Assembly (NCBI GenBank): GCA_002753275.1
Contig: PEAA01000001.1
Span: 62,001-126,000 of the forward strand
Direction: 5' to 3'
DNA length: 64,000 nucleotides
DNA from: Zetaproteobacteria bacterium
GTDB lineage: Bacteria > Pseudomonadota > Zetaproteobacteria > Mariprofundales > Mariprofundaceae
The translations under genes were made by a program, and so were the position numbers. How positions within the stretch are numbered: the first letter of the stretch is position 1; every line of letters starts with the position of its first letter. The notes below the pieces were generated by a model. The model was not told the DNA's origin. It made no database searches and saw only the letters and a list, made by a program, of their open reading frames with translations. Shown in pieces: positions 7,972 to 16,030 of this stretch.

Positions 7972-10418
7972 TGCATCTCCAGCACGATTCGCGTAAATTT
8001 TTTACGATCATCTTGACGCTACTACTGGTTCTTTTTTTTCTTTTTATTAAGACCCAGCAGGTCAACACAGAAAAAACATCCAATGTTACGCAAAAAATAC
8101 AGCAAATCGGTGAGATTCAGGATCATATTGTTACGGAGTTAATGCGTAATCGTTATGATAATATCTCCCATTATGATGATTTGAGTGAGATGATGCGGGT
8201 ATTGAAGAGCCAATTGAAGATGCTAATGGATGATGGCGAATTACAAATTTATCATCAAGGGAATAGTCGCCTGGATATTCAACTTGAAGAGTATATGCAT
8301 TCCCTTCAAGTTGAGGAGCGTCAAATTGACCTTTTTCGGCGCAATAATGCGCTGTTACACAATTCATTACGCTTTCTTCCTGTTGCAGTTGATGAATTAT
8401 CCAATCAAAATCTTGAACAGACATTAATTAATGATATTCATCGTATGTTGATCGATCTGTTTACTTATAATAATGAGCTCTCTGAAACCTCTAAGGCGCA
8501 GTTGCTGCAATCGAAAGCGCAGTTGTTTAAAGCGCAAGTGCAATATCCTGAGCTTAAAAATATCATGATGCATGTGGTCATTGCAGAAAAGTCGTTGCAA
8601 TATGTTTCAGCGACCATGAATGAAATGAACAAGATTCGTGAGTTACCCCTTTTGCAAACGATCCAAAAAGAGGTGGCGGATGATTACGAGGCGCAAGTAC
8701 AAAGGTCTAACAGCTATCGCATTATCCTTTTCTTGCTGACGCTCGCCCTGCTTGTTTACACCATTCTTTTCTTTGTCCGTCTGAGAAAAGTTGCAGAAAA
8801 GCTCAATGCAACGGTGAAAGAGTTGGAAAATCAAAAATTTGCCCTTGATCAACATTCGATTGTTGGCATTACGGATACCAAAGGCGATATTATTTATGCC
8901 AATGATATGTTTTGCGAAATCAGTCAATATTCTCGCAAAGAAATTTTTGGAAAAAATCATCGTATTTTAAAATCGGATGAACACTCATCACAGTTCTTCA
9001 AACAGATGTGGGCAACTATTTCCAGTGGCAAGGTTTGGAAAGGTGAAGTCAAAAACCGTAAAAAGAGCGGTGAATTTTACTGGGTAGATACGACCATTGT
9101 TCCCTTTGTCGATCACACGGGGAAACCTTATCAATATGTCGCAATTCGTACAGATATTACTCCGCGTAAGATTTATGAGCAGGAGTTGGAAGAGGCAACC
9201 CATTTGGCCATGGCGAGTAATCAAGCGAAGAGCGAGTTTTTAGCCAATATGTCCCATGAAATTCGTACCCCTATGAATGGTATTATGGGGATGACAGAGC
9301 TACTGCTTGAAACAGAGGTGACCGAGGAGCAGCGTAAACTTCTTAATGTGGTGGCTTCATCGGCTGACTCGTTGTTAGGGATTGTCAATGATATTCTTAA
9401 CTTTTCTAAAATTGAAGCTGGAAAGTTGGAGCTTGATCTGGTGCCTTTCCATTTTGAATCGGCGATTGGTGATATTATCGAGCTATTACGCACCAGTGCT
9501 TACAAAAAAGGATTGGAACTGATTTCCATCGCACCGCAAATTCATGGCCTTGAGATTGTTGGGGACTCGTTACGATTGCGACAAGTACTGATTAATTTGA
9601 TTGGTAATGCAATTAAGTTTACCGAGCGCGGTAAAGTAATCCTTAAGGTTGAGCAATTGCCTGCGACAATCGAGGGTAAAGTTGGGTTCTCATTTATCGT
9701 TGAAGATACTGGAATTGGCATTACAGCTGAACAGCAGAAAAAGATTTTTAAAGCCTTTGAACAAGCCGATACATCTTCCACAAGGCTTTTTGGTGGTACG
9801 GGGCTGGGTTTAGCCATTTGTGAACAACTGGTTCATTTGATGGGCGGAAAAATCCATCTGGAAAGTAAGTATGGTCAAGGTAGTCGTTTTAGCTTTTCCG
9901 TTCTGTTTGATCTCGTGACGGATGAAACCGAGCTCAAACATCGCCCAATTCCGCACGCTTCGAATCCACCTGTGAGTGATGAAGAAAAAAATAAGCAACG
10001 CAGTAAACAACTGCATGCGTTCAAATATCGGATCTTGATCGTAGAAGATAACAAGGTTAACCAGATGGTTATGCAGTCAAAAATGCAATCATTGGGGCAC
10101 CATGTCATGATTGCCAACGATGGGGTTGAGGCACTGGATATTCTTTCTGATGAGAAATTTGATCTTATTCTCATGGATATCCAAATGCCCAATATGGATG
10201 GTTACGAAGCGACCCGTCGCATTCGTGAAAAAGAGAAAGTTACCGGAGAATATATCTGTATCATTGCCGTCACGGCCCATGCACGAGAGGAAGATCGTCG
10301 AATGTCATTGGCTGCGGGGATGAATGCCCATGTAACCAAACCTGTTGATTTTGATTCGTTGGTTGAAACCATGGAGCAGCATGCCGCATGGAATTTATTG
10401 AATGGAATTGAGAAGTAG
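7971..10418 (+). CDS. Hybrid sensor histidine kinase with periplasmic helical sensor, PAS and receiver domains
   Basis: This 815-residue protein is a membrane-bound hybrid kinase. Membrane segments at about 10-27 and 250-270 flank an all-helical periplasmic region that resembles DAHL-type sensor domains. A PAS domain (about 290-400) follows, then the HisKA dimerisation helix with phospho-acceptor His429 in MSHEIRTPMNG. The ATPase domain (about 535-650) has the N box NLIGNAIKF, G1 EDTGIGI and G2 GGTGLGLAI. The C-terminal receiver (about 685-805) has Asp736 in ILMDIQMPNMDG and Lys790 in THxTKP-like HVTKP. There is no output or Hpt domain, so a separate phosphotransfer partner is expected. The ATG overlaps the peroxidase stop by one base, which suggests a functional link to respiration or peroxide; the signal is unknown. 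Confidence 0.93.
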   Translation: MHLQHDSRKFFTIILTLLLVLFFLFIKTQQVNTEKTSNVTQKIQQIGEIQDHIVTELMRNRYDNISHYDDLSEMMRVLKSQLKMLMDDGELQIYHQGNSRLDIQLEEYMHSLQVEERQIDLFRRNNALLHNSLRFLPVAVDELSNQNLEQTLINDIHRMLIDLFTYNNELSETSKAQLLQSKAQLFKAQVQYPELKNIMMHVVIAEKSLQYVSATMNEMNKIRELPLLQTIQKEVADDYEAQVQRSNSYRIILFLLTLALLVYTILFFVRLRKVAEKLNATVKELENQKFALDQHSIVGITDTKGDIIYANDMFCEISQYSRKEIFGKNHRILKSDEHSSQFFKQMWATISSGKVWKGEVKNRKKSGEFYWVDTTIVPFVDHTGKPYQYVAIRTDITPRKIYEQELEEATHLAMASNQAKSEFLANMSHEIRTPMNGIMGMTELLLETEVTEEQRKLLNVVASSADSLLGIVNDILNFSKIEAGKLELDLVPFHFESAIGDIIELLRTSAYKKGLELISIAPQIHGLEIVGDSLRLRQVLINLIGNAIKFTERGKVILKVEQLPATIEGKVGFSFIVEDTGIGITAEQQKKIFKAFEQADTSSTRLFGGTGLGLAICEQLVHLMGGKIHLESKYGQGSRFSFSVLFDLVTDETELKHRPIPHASNPPVSDEEKNKQRSKQLHAFKYRILIVEDNKVNQMVMQSKMQSLGHHVMIANDGVEALDILSDEKFDLILMDIQMPNMDGYEATRRIREKEKVTGEYICIIAVTAHAREEDRRMSLAAGMNAHVTKPVDFDSLVETMEQHAAWNLLNGIEK

Positions 10419-10461
10419 TGTCTAAAATGAAATGGAATTGTGAAAAACTAAAGGGGTGTCT

Positions 10462-11073
10462 GTGTTAGCATTTATCGAACAGGGCGGTATCGTCATGTAT
10501 ATTCTGGTGGCGGCTTCGCTCTTGGCAATGTCAATTATTTTTGAACGCGCTTGGAGCCTGCGTCGTGCTTATGTGTTGCCTGAGAAGGGTATTACGCTCA
10601 TTGAGAGTGCTGTGAGTCATGGTGATGTGGAAACAGCGGTTCACCTCTGTCAACATCAACAAACAACCATGGCGCGCATTTTGTTGGTTGCACTAAAAAA
10701 TCGTGGTTTGCGCCGTGCTGAGCTTAAAGAGGTGATTGAAGAGGTTGGGCGGCAAGAGATTGCCCATCTTGAACGCTACATTGGCACACTTGGTTTGATC
10801 GCGGCTATTGCTCCGCTGCTGGGGTTATTGGGGACGGTTGTTGGTATGATCGATGTGTTTCAAGTAATTGCTAACGAAGGGTTAGGCAAAGCGGATATGT
10901 TGGCGGGAGGAATTTCGAAAGCGCTCAATACGACGGCAGCAGGGCTGACTGTTGCGATTCCTGCGCTGGTTGCGTATCGCATGTTTGAGTCGCGGATCAA
11001 CCGGTTTGTTATTGAAATTGAGCACCATGCAATTCAATTTGTTGAGATGCTTAAAGGTAACCATGATTCATGA
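10462..11073 (+). CDS. exbB: MotA/TolQ/ExbB proton channel family protein
   Basis: ExbB/TolQ subunits form the pentameric inner-membrane proton channel that energises TonB or the Tol system. The product, about 203 residues from GTG 10462, has three membrane segments (about 8-28, 112-135 and 150-178). It carries the family core GTLGLIAAIAPLLGLLGTVVGM and ISKALNTTAAGLTVAIPALVAY. AAGGGG at 10451-10456 favours GTG 10462 over GTG 10456 as the start. It overlaps exbD by four bases. ExbB is preferred to TolQ because of its short N-terminus and the absence of tolA/tolB/pal, but no tonB is nearby either, so this is a moderate call. Confidence 0.88.
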   Translation: MLAFIEQGGIVMYILVAASLLAMSIIFERAWSLRRAYVLPEKGITLIESAVSHGDVETAVHLCQHQQTTMARILLVALKNRGLRRAELKEVIEEVGRQEIAHLERYIGTLGLIAAIAPLLGLLGTVVGMIDVFQVIANEGLGKADMLAGGISKALNTTAAGLTVAIPALVAYRMFESRINRFVIEIEHHAIQFVEMLKGNHDS

Positions 11074-11480
11074 ATCTGCGTAAAAGCAAGAAATCAGATC
11101 TTCTGGTTGATTTAACCCCCCTTATCGATGTGGTCTTTTTGATGTTGATTTTTTTCATGGTTTCAACCAGTTTTAAAGTGACCGCCGATGTTAAACTGGA
11201 CCTTCCCGATAGCCAACATGCAGAAAAAGAGAATCAGCAGCCTTCAGATCTGGTCATTAGCATCAACAGTGAAGGGGAATTTTTTATTCAAGGGGATCAG
11301 GTTCAGGTTGAGAATCTCGAAAAAACATTGTTAAAAGCTTCTGGAGAGAATAAGAATACGCGCGTTGTTTTACAAGCAGATGCGCAAGCAAGACATAAGC
11401 AAGTCGTCTTGGTTCTGGATACGCTGCAAGCGCTGGGAATGACTAAAGTTGGCATCGCAACGATGCCTGTTGGAGAATAG
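11070..11480 (+). CDS. exbD: ExbD/TolR family biopolymer transport protein
   Basis: ExbD dimerises inside the ExbB pentamer and couples proton flow to force on an envelope partner. The 136-residue protein has the family layout: a short cytosolic N-terminus, one membrane helix at about 17-36 starting DLTPLIDVVFLMLIFFM with the proton-carrying Asp (Asp18 or Asp21), and a periplasmic domain ending in MTKVGIATMPVGE. Its ATG overlaps the exbB stop (ATGA). The lysC gene follows six bases later, so a common transcript is likely even though the functions are unrelated. Confidence 0.92.
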   Translation: MNLRKSKKSDLLVDLTPLIDVVFLMLIFFMVSTSFKVTADVKLDLPDSQHAEKENQQPSDLVISINSEGEFFIQGDQVQVENLEKTLLKASGENKNTRVVLQADAQARHKQVVLVLDTLQALGMTKVGIATMPVGE

Positions 11481-11485
11481 ATAGA

Positions 11486-12703
11486 ATGCGTATCGTGCAA
11501 AAATTTGGTGGCACATCGGTGGGTTCTCTTGAACGCATCAAAAAAACAGCGATGATTGTCAAACAGTCGTTGGAAGCAGGCAATGAGATTGCTGTGGTTG
11601 TTTCAGCGATGAGTGGTGAAACCAACCGTTTGATTCAATTGGCCAAAGATATGTCAGATGAGCCAACCCCGCGTGAAATGGATGCATTGGTCGCCACCGG
11701 TGAGCAGGTGAGTGCGGCGCTGCTGGCGATTGAACTTCAGCGTCTTGGTATTGCGGCTTACTCATTCAATGGTGCGCAAGCAGGTTTTAAAACCAATGAC
11801 AGTTTTGAGCGGGCGAGTATCCAAACGGTTGAGAGCGATCATTTGATTGCGCACATGAAGAAGGGCGCTGTTCCTGTGGTAACAGGCTTCCAAGGTGTCG
11901 ATCAACATGGCAATATCACCACGCTGGGTCGGGGTGGTTCAGATACTTCGGCGGTGGCGTTGGCGATCGCAGTCAAGGCCGATATTTGTGATATCTATAC
12001 AGATGTTGATGGAATCTATACAACCGACCCTCGTATTACCAACAAAGCGAGTAAAATTGATCATATAAGCTATGAAGAGATGTTGGAGTTTGCATCGTTG
12101 GGCGCCAAGGTGTTGCAAACACGCAGTGTCGGCCTTGCAATGCGTTACAATATGCCCATTCACTTGCGTTCAAGTTTTGAGCCCGATGTTTTAGGAACCA
12201 TGGTTACCAAAGAGGATTGTCAGATGGAAAGAGCAGAAATTACAGGCGTGGCCTACAATCGCGATGAAGCGAAAATCACCATTCAGGGTATTCCTGATCA
12301 GCCGGGAATTGCGGGCAATGTTTTTGCACCTGTTGCCAATGCGGGGATCAATGTCGATGTGATTGTACAGAATGTGAGTGAAGATGGTTTTACGGATTTG
12401 ACATTTACGGTGCCTCGTAACGATTTTCATGCCACCATTAAGTTGTTGAATGATCTGCAAACCTCGCTTAATGCGCGCGCTGTCATTGGTGATGACTCTG
12501 TTGCTAAAGTCTCAATTATTGGTGTGGGCATGCGTTCTCATGCGGGTGTAGCGAAAAAGATGTTCCAGGTTCTTGCCAATGAAAACATTAATATTCAGAT
12601 GATCACCACCAGTGAGATTAAGGTAACGGTTGTTCTTGATGAGAAATATGTGGAATTGGCGGTGCGTGCGCTTCATCAAGCCTTTGGTCTTGATGGTAAA
12701 TAA
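11486..12703 (+). CDS. lysC: Aspartate kinase (monofunctional, ACT-regulated)
   Basis: Aspartokinase phosphorylates aspartate as the first step to lysine, threonine and methionine. The 405-residue protein starts MRIVQKFGGTSVG after a good GGAGAAT ribosome binding site. The amino-acid kinase domain spans about 1-235, with KFGGTSVGS, TLGRGGSDTSAVALA and YTDVDGIYTTDPR. Two ACT domains follow (about 260-330 and 340-400), including QMITTSEIKV, where lysine and threonine normally bind for feedback inhibition. It is the short, monofunctional type. The order lysC-csrA is common in gammaproteobacteria. An internal start producing a separate beta subunit is possible in this family but is not evident here. 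Confidence 0.97.
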   Translation: MRIVQKFGGTSVGSLERIKKTAMIVKQSLEAGNEIAVVVSAMSGETNRLIQLAKDMSDEPTPREMDALVATGEQVSAALLAIELQRLGIAAYSFNGAQAGFKTNDSFERASIQTVESDHLIAHMKKGAVPVVTGFQGVDQHGNITTLGRGGSDTSAVALAIAVKADICDIYTDVDGIYTTDPRITNKASKIDHISYEEMLEFASLGAKVLQTRSVGLAMRYNMPIHLRSSFEPDVLGTMVTKEDCQMERAEITGVAYNRDEAKITIQGIPDQPGIAGNVFAPVANAGINVDVIVQNVSEDGFTDLTFTVPRNDFHATIKLLNDLQTSLNARAVIGDDSVAKVSIIGVGMRSHAGVAKKMFQVLANENINIQMITTSEIKVTVVLDEKYVELAVRALHQAFGLDGK

Positions 12704-12778
12704 TGGGAAAGGGCTGCAGTCTCTTTGCCTAATCCTTGGCTGCTGCTTCTCTATAAATGTGTGTTGGAGGGATAATGT

Positions 12779-12994
12779 ATGCTCATTTTAACGCGCAAAG
12801 AGGGTGAGATTATTACCATTGGTGATGAGATTGAAGTGCAAATTATTGATGTGAAGAACGGCGTGGTGCGCATTGGTATCGAAGCTCCCAACAGCGTGAG
12901 TGTCTATCGCGAAGAGATTTATCATCAGCAAAAAGAAAAAGAGGCGAAAAATGCGACGGAGACGGATGCTACTACGAATAAAGAGCGCTCCTAA
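12779..12994 (+). CDS. csrA: Carbon storage regulator CsrA/RsmA (RNA-binding translational regulator)
   Basis: CsrA dimers bind GGA motifs in mRNA leaders and change translation or stability of targets for carbon flow, motility and biofilms. The 71-residue product [18 protein letters not shown], then VVRIGIEAP and VYREEIY, contains the key RNA-contact residues (Leu4 and Arg6 at the start, and Arg44 in YREE). The C-terminal tail after residue 50 is charged and longer than in E. coli. The ribosome binding site GGAGGG (12766-12771) is itself a GGA motif, so autoregulation is possible; that is inference. An out-of-frame ATG at 12775 precedes the real start at 12779. Confidence 0.96.
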   Translation: MLILTRKEGEIITIGDEIEVQIIDVKNGVVRIGIEAPNSVSVYREEIYHQQKEKEAKNATETDATTNKERS

Positions 12995-13285
12995 GCCCTC
13001 TTTGTCAGACAGCAACGCCGTGTACAAGTGCTGCTGCTATCGAGCAATCTTACAGAGTGGTCGATAGCAAGAAGGCTAAGCTTCTAACTAATCCTGAGTG
13101 CACCTCTTATCCCCATTCAAAGAGCATGTTCATCCCATCACCAACGATATATAGCCTGGAATTTTGCGACCATGCCCGAGTAGCAAAGAAAGTTGTCTCA
13201 TAACACTGTTACTTCGTGCGATCGGTCGTGTACCGCGGAAACGATTGCTCTATGTAATCACTTCCATAATCGATGTTTTTTTCAA
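12995..13285. other. Gene-free stretch between csrA and a convergent membrane protein gene
   Basis: No supported ORF lies in these 291 bases. A perfect 9-bp inverted repeat, TGCTATCGA (13035-13043) and TCGATAGCA (13061-13069), encloses a 17-base loop, but no T-run follows, so it is not a standard terminator. On the minus strand there are about four scattered GGA motifs (ATGGA, ATGGGA, TGGGGA, CAGGA). I could not recognise a known small RNA. The neighbouring genes converge on this stretch. Confidence 0.4.
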
Positions 13286-14455
13286 TTAATCATAAGAGAT
13301 GACGCCAAAGGGCTTGGAAGCCTTGCCATAGATCGCATCATCCCAAATTTTTTTGAGTACTTGATTGCTAACTCGTTGTTGCGTTTCACTATCTTTGGCG
13401 CCTTTGAGTGAGACAGCGATCTGTATGACCTCTTTTTGCACCGCAAATATCTTTTCATTCATCGTGGTATTATTGATGGATACAGGTCGCGTTAACCAAG
13501 GCATTAATGCCCCCAGTTTGATTTCAGCGTAAAGTTGCTTTTGTGCTTCGCTGTAGCTTCCCAGTGTTGTAATCTCTTGCAAAAAGTTTTTACGAATCTC
13601 TTCAGGTTCAACTTTATCCCATTTGCTGGCTTCAACTTTCAATTTTGAGCGTAAGAATTGATAGGTGTCACTGTTGACCAAAACCTTTAATGCTTCAGGA
13701 AGGGTCGCTTGATTGGAAGCTTGAGCTTGTTTGGCAAGCTGTTCAGGTGTGGGTTTAATCACCAGTTCTTTAATTTTAATCACTTGGATGTCATCAGGCA
13801 TCGTTTTATTTTCAGTGGATGCTGTTGTGTTGTTTTTGGAGTTATCCGTAGAGCTCGGCGGTTGCCCGATGATTGTGTCGGCTTCAACCCGATAAACTGG
13901 CACATTGGGGTCGATAGGCTCATCACTTAGCCCCGCTTCAACTTGCTCCAGGGTATCAGGAGGAGCTGTTTGCCCTTTGCGATTTCCACCTCCTTTCACG
14001 CCGGCAATATTTTCAACTAAAAACTCACCATCGAGGATTTCACCTTTTTCAATTTTTTTATCGGTAAATTGTTTGTAGGTATCACGCAGGTCATCTTGGA
14101 ATGTGTACGCGAGTGCGACAAAGATGATGAAAAAGCCAAGGAATATAAAAAGTGCGCCACCATGGGGAATGCCTAAAAAACGCAGTTGTTGCGCTTCTAA
14201 ATGGTCGTCACGATGTTGTGCGGATTGTGCGTGCAGTTCTCGTTTGATTTTCTGTTCATGTTCATATTTTGTAACAATTTCTTGGCGCCATGCTTTTGCT
14301 TGCCCTGCAACATCATATTCTGAGACATTAATAAAAATGGTGCTGAACTGTTGACTGTCATAATCCAAATAGGCGACCCAACCCTCATCACCATTCTCCC
14401 ATCGTGTGTGCAAGATGCGAAGGTCCGGGGTATCATCGATGTTGAGATCAGCCAT
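13286..14455 (-). CDS. Unrecognised single-span membrane protein
   Basis: I do not recognise this 389-residue protein. It starts at ATG 14455 with GAGGA about six bases upstream. Visible parts are a small N-terminal domain (about 12-65) with strand-rich WENGDEGWVAYLDYD and a helix AGQAKAWRQEIVTKY, and a charged, His/Gln-rich linker (66-92). One strong membrane helix follows (about 99-118, GALFIFLGFFIIFVALAY), then a low-complexity Asn/Thr/Ser stretch (about 195-220) and a C-terminal soluble domain (about 235-389). The N-domain pattern loosely recalls AP2/integrase-like three-strand-plus-helix DNA-binding modules, but that is a weak visual match. It is convergent with csrA and upstream of nothing obvious. 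Codon use matches its neighbours. The function is unknown. Confidence 0.75.
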   Translation of the reverse strand: MADLNIDDTPDLRILHTRWENGDEGWVAYLDYDSQQFSTIFINVSEYDVAGQAKAWRQEIVTKYEHEQKIKRELHAQSAQHRDDHLEAQQLRFLGIPHGGALFIFLGFFIIFVALAYTFQDDLRDTYKQFTDKKIEKGEILDGEFLVENIAGVKGGGNRKGQTAPPDTLEQVEAGLSDEPIDPNVPVYRVEADTIIGQPPSSTDNSKNNTTASTENKTMPDDIQVIKIKELVIKPTPEQLAKQAQASNQATLPEALKVLVNSDTYQFLRSKLKVEASKWDKVEPEEIRKNFLQEITTLGSYSEAQKQLYAEIKLGALMPWLTRPVSINNTTMNEKIFAVQKEVIQIAVSLKGAKDSETQQRVSNQVLKKIWDDAIYGKASKPFGVISYD

Positions 14456-14525
14456 TTATTCCTCATGAATGTGTGTGTAATAATGGAGCCAAAGATGTGC
14501 GAGATTAACCCTTTTATGCTTTGAA

Positions 14526-15314
14526 TTAAAGTAACAGCAGTGCCGGTATCAAATCAGTTATCGATGGAATGATGAGATCAGGCTGGACCGATGATGCTTT
14601 GATGAGCTTTTTTCTGAATTTTCCTGTTTGAACCAAGATCGTGCGCATACCGAGCGCCTGTGCTCCGCCAATATCGATTTCAATATCATCTCCGACAAAG
14701 AGGGTGGATGTGATAGACTGCTTCGGCTCTCTAGCAATGGCGGTCAAAAAGGCCTCGGGACTCGGTTTTCCGGCGATATATGCCTTGCTCCCTGTCGCAT
14801 ACTCGAGTGCTGCAACATAGGCACCTAAATCGATATGTAAGCCTGTAGATTTTTGCCAATATCGATTTTTATGCAAGGCAATCAAGGTTGCACCACGCAT
14901 GATTTGTTGAAAAATGGATTGTAAAAGCTCTGGCGTATAGCCGCCCAAAACGCCATCTCCTAAAAGAACCACCTCTGGGTGATGATACTCTTGCTCAAAT
15001 TCTGAAAATTCTGCTTTGATATGAGGGTGGGTATAAAGTGCGACGGTTCTGTGGCTAATCATTTTTTTTACGATGGAAATAGGGGTGAATATTTGATCGC
15101 ATTTCAAATCAAAGCCAAGGTTTTGTAAATGACAAAAGAGTTCCTCTTGTGAACGGGTGGTTGCGTTTGTGACGCAGGCAATATGATAACCCAGTCCATG
15201 GAGGGTTTCGAGGGTGCGGACAGCACCCGGAATCGCCCGTTTTTCGATCGTGAGCACCCCCTCGATGTCCAAAAGGATCGTTGTGATGCGCGAATGCTGC
15301 CTCTTTCTAGCCAT
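14526..15314 (-). CDS. HAD-IIA family hydrolase (LHPP/NagD-like phosphatase)
   Basis: The 262-residue protein has the HAD phosphatase layout with a C2-type cap. Motif I is LLDIEGVLTI with nucleophile Asp16, motif II is CVTNATTRSQEE, the cap lies at about 80-180, motif III is AGKPSPEAF and motif IV is FVGDDIEIDIGGA. It most resembles the LHPP/NagD group, which removes phosphate from small molecules or phospho-amino acids; the real substrate is unknown. Residue 18 is Glu where most HAD phosphatases have the acid/base Asp; LHPP proteins have Ser there. The gene is divergent from pyrE, with about 130 bases between the starts. Confidence 0.85.
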   Translation of the reverse strand: MARKRQHSRITTILLDIEGVLTIEKRAIPGAVRTLETLHGLGYHIACVTNATTRSQEELFCHLQNLGFDLKCDQIFTPISIVKKMISHRTVALYTHPHIKAEFSEFEQEYHHPEVVLLGDGVLGGYTPELLQSIFQQIMRGATLIALHKNRYWQKSTGLHIDLGAYVAALEYATGSKAYIAGKPSPEAFLTAIAREPKQSITSTLFVGDDIEIDIGGAQALGMRTILVQTGKFRKKLIKASSVQPDLIIPSITDLIPALLLL

Positions 15315-15384
15315 GTGCGAAATATAGCATGTTTTAAATTTGGTGTGTTGTTATCTGCTTTGAACAGGGAACTTGAGATTGTGG

Positions 15385-15425
15385 TTTAGTGCAAGTGCAA
15401 ACCGTGTTAAAGTGCGCGCACTAAA
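15385..15425. repeat. Nested inverted repeat upstream of pyrE
   Basis: TTTAGTGC (15385-15392) and GCACTAAA (15418-15425) form an 8-bp inverted repeat 25 bases apart, and the right arm overlaps a second perfect palindrome GTGCGCGCAC (15412-15421). It ends 23 bases before the pyrE ATG. It may be an operator or a leader hairpin; there is no run of T typical of a terminator, although ATTTTTAGG follows. Confidence 0.45.
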
Positions 15426-15448
15426 ATTTTTAGGTGGAGAAACAATTC

Positions 15449-16030
15449 ATGAATCAAAACGAGATGCTCGCATTGTATGAAAACTCTGGAGCTTTGCTCA
15501 CAGGGCACTTTGTGCTCTCAAGTGGTCGCCATTCGGCGCGCTATTTGCAATCAGCATTGGTTTTAGAGCAGCCACAAAACAGTACCCAGTTGGCCCAACA
15601 ACTTGTCAATTTGGTTCAGGGTGAGGCCATTGACTTGGTTGTTGCACCTGCGCTTGGCGGATTGATTATTGGTTATGAAGTGGCGCGTCTATTAAACAAG
15701 CCCTTTATTTTTACCGAACGAAAAGAGGGTGAAATGCAACTGCGTAGAGGCTTTACCATTGCTTCTGGCGCCCGCGTTTTGGTTGTTGAAGATGTTATTA
15801 CCACGGGTGGATCGGTGCGCGAATGTATGGCGGTCGTCAAAGCGTGTGGGGGTGTGCCTTTTCAAGTGGTTGCGGTTGTGGATCGTGCTCCTGATGCTGA
15901 AGGTCGTTTTGATGTTCCGCATCAAACGGCGATTACGATGCAAGTCGAGACTTATACCGCAGAGGCATGTCCGCTGTGCGCTGCGGGGACATTGCCCGCT
16001 GTTAAGCCGGGTAGCCGAGGTCATGCATGA
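15449..16030 (+). CDS. pyrE: Orotate phosphoribosyltransferase
   Basis: PyrE joins orotate and PRPP to give orotidine 5'-phosphate in pyrimidine synthesis. I start it at ATG 15449, eight bases after GGAGA; a GTG at 15434 is also in frame but lies within the ribosome binding site region. The 193-residue protein has LSSGRHSARYLQ near the N-terminus, the PAPALGG-like VAPALGGLIIGYE, FTERKEGEMQLRRGF, and the PRPP-binding loop VVEDVITTGGSVRE. It ends LPAVKPGSRGHA, typical of the family. Its TGA overlaps the ATG of the RNase J gene. Confidence 0.96.
   Translation: MNQNEMLALYENSGALLTGHFVLSSGRHSARYLQSALVLEQPQNSTQLAQQLVNLVQGEAIDLVVAPALGGLIIGYEVARLLNKPFIFTERKEGEMQLRRGFTIASGARVLVVEDVITTGGSVRECMAVVKACGGVPFQVVAVVDRAPDAEGRFDVPHQTAITMQVETYTAEACPLCAAGTLPAVKPGSRGHA

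Noticed and set aside
12704-12778. Possible csrA promoter in the lysC-csrA gap
   Set aside because: A TATAAA at 12752-12757 is present but no -35 box at acceptable spacing; not strong enough to list.
12995-13285. tRNA-Ser expected after csrA from the gammaproteobacterial lysC-csrA-tRNA order
   Set aside because: No acceptor stem, T arm GGTTCGA or CCA end can be found in the stretch on either strand.
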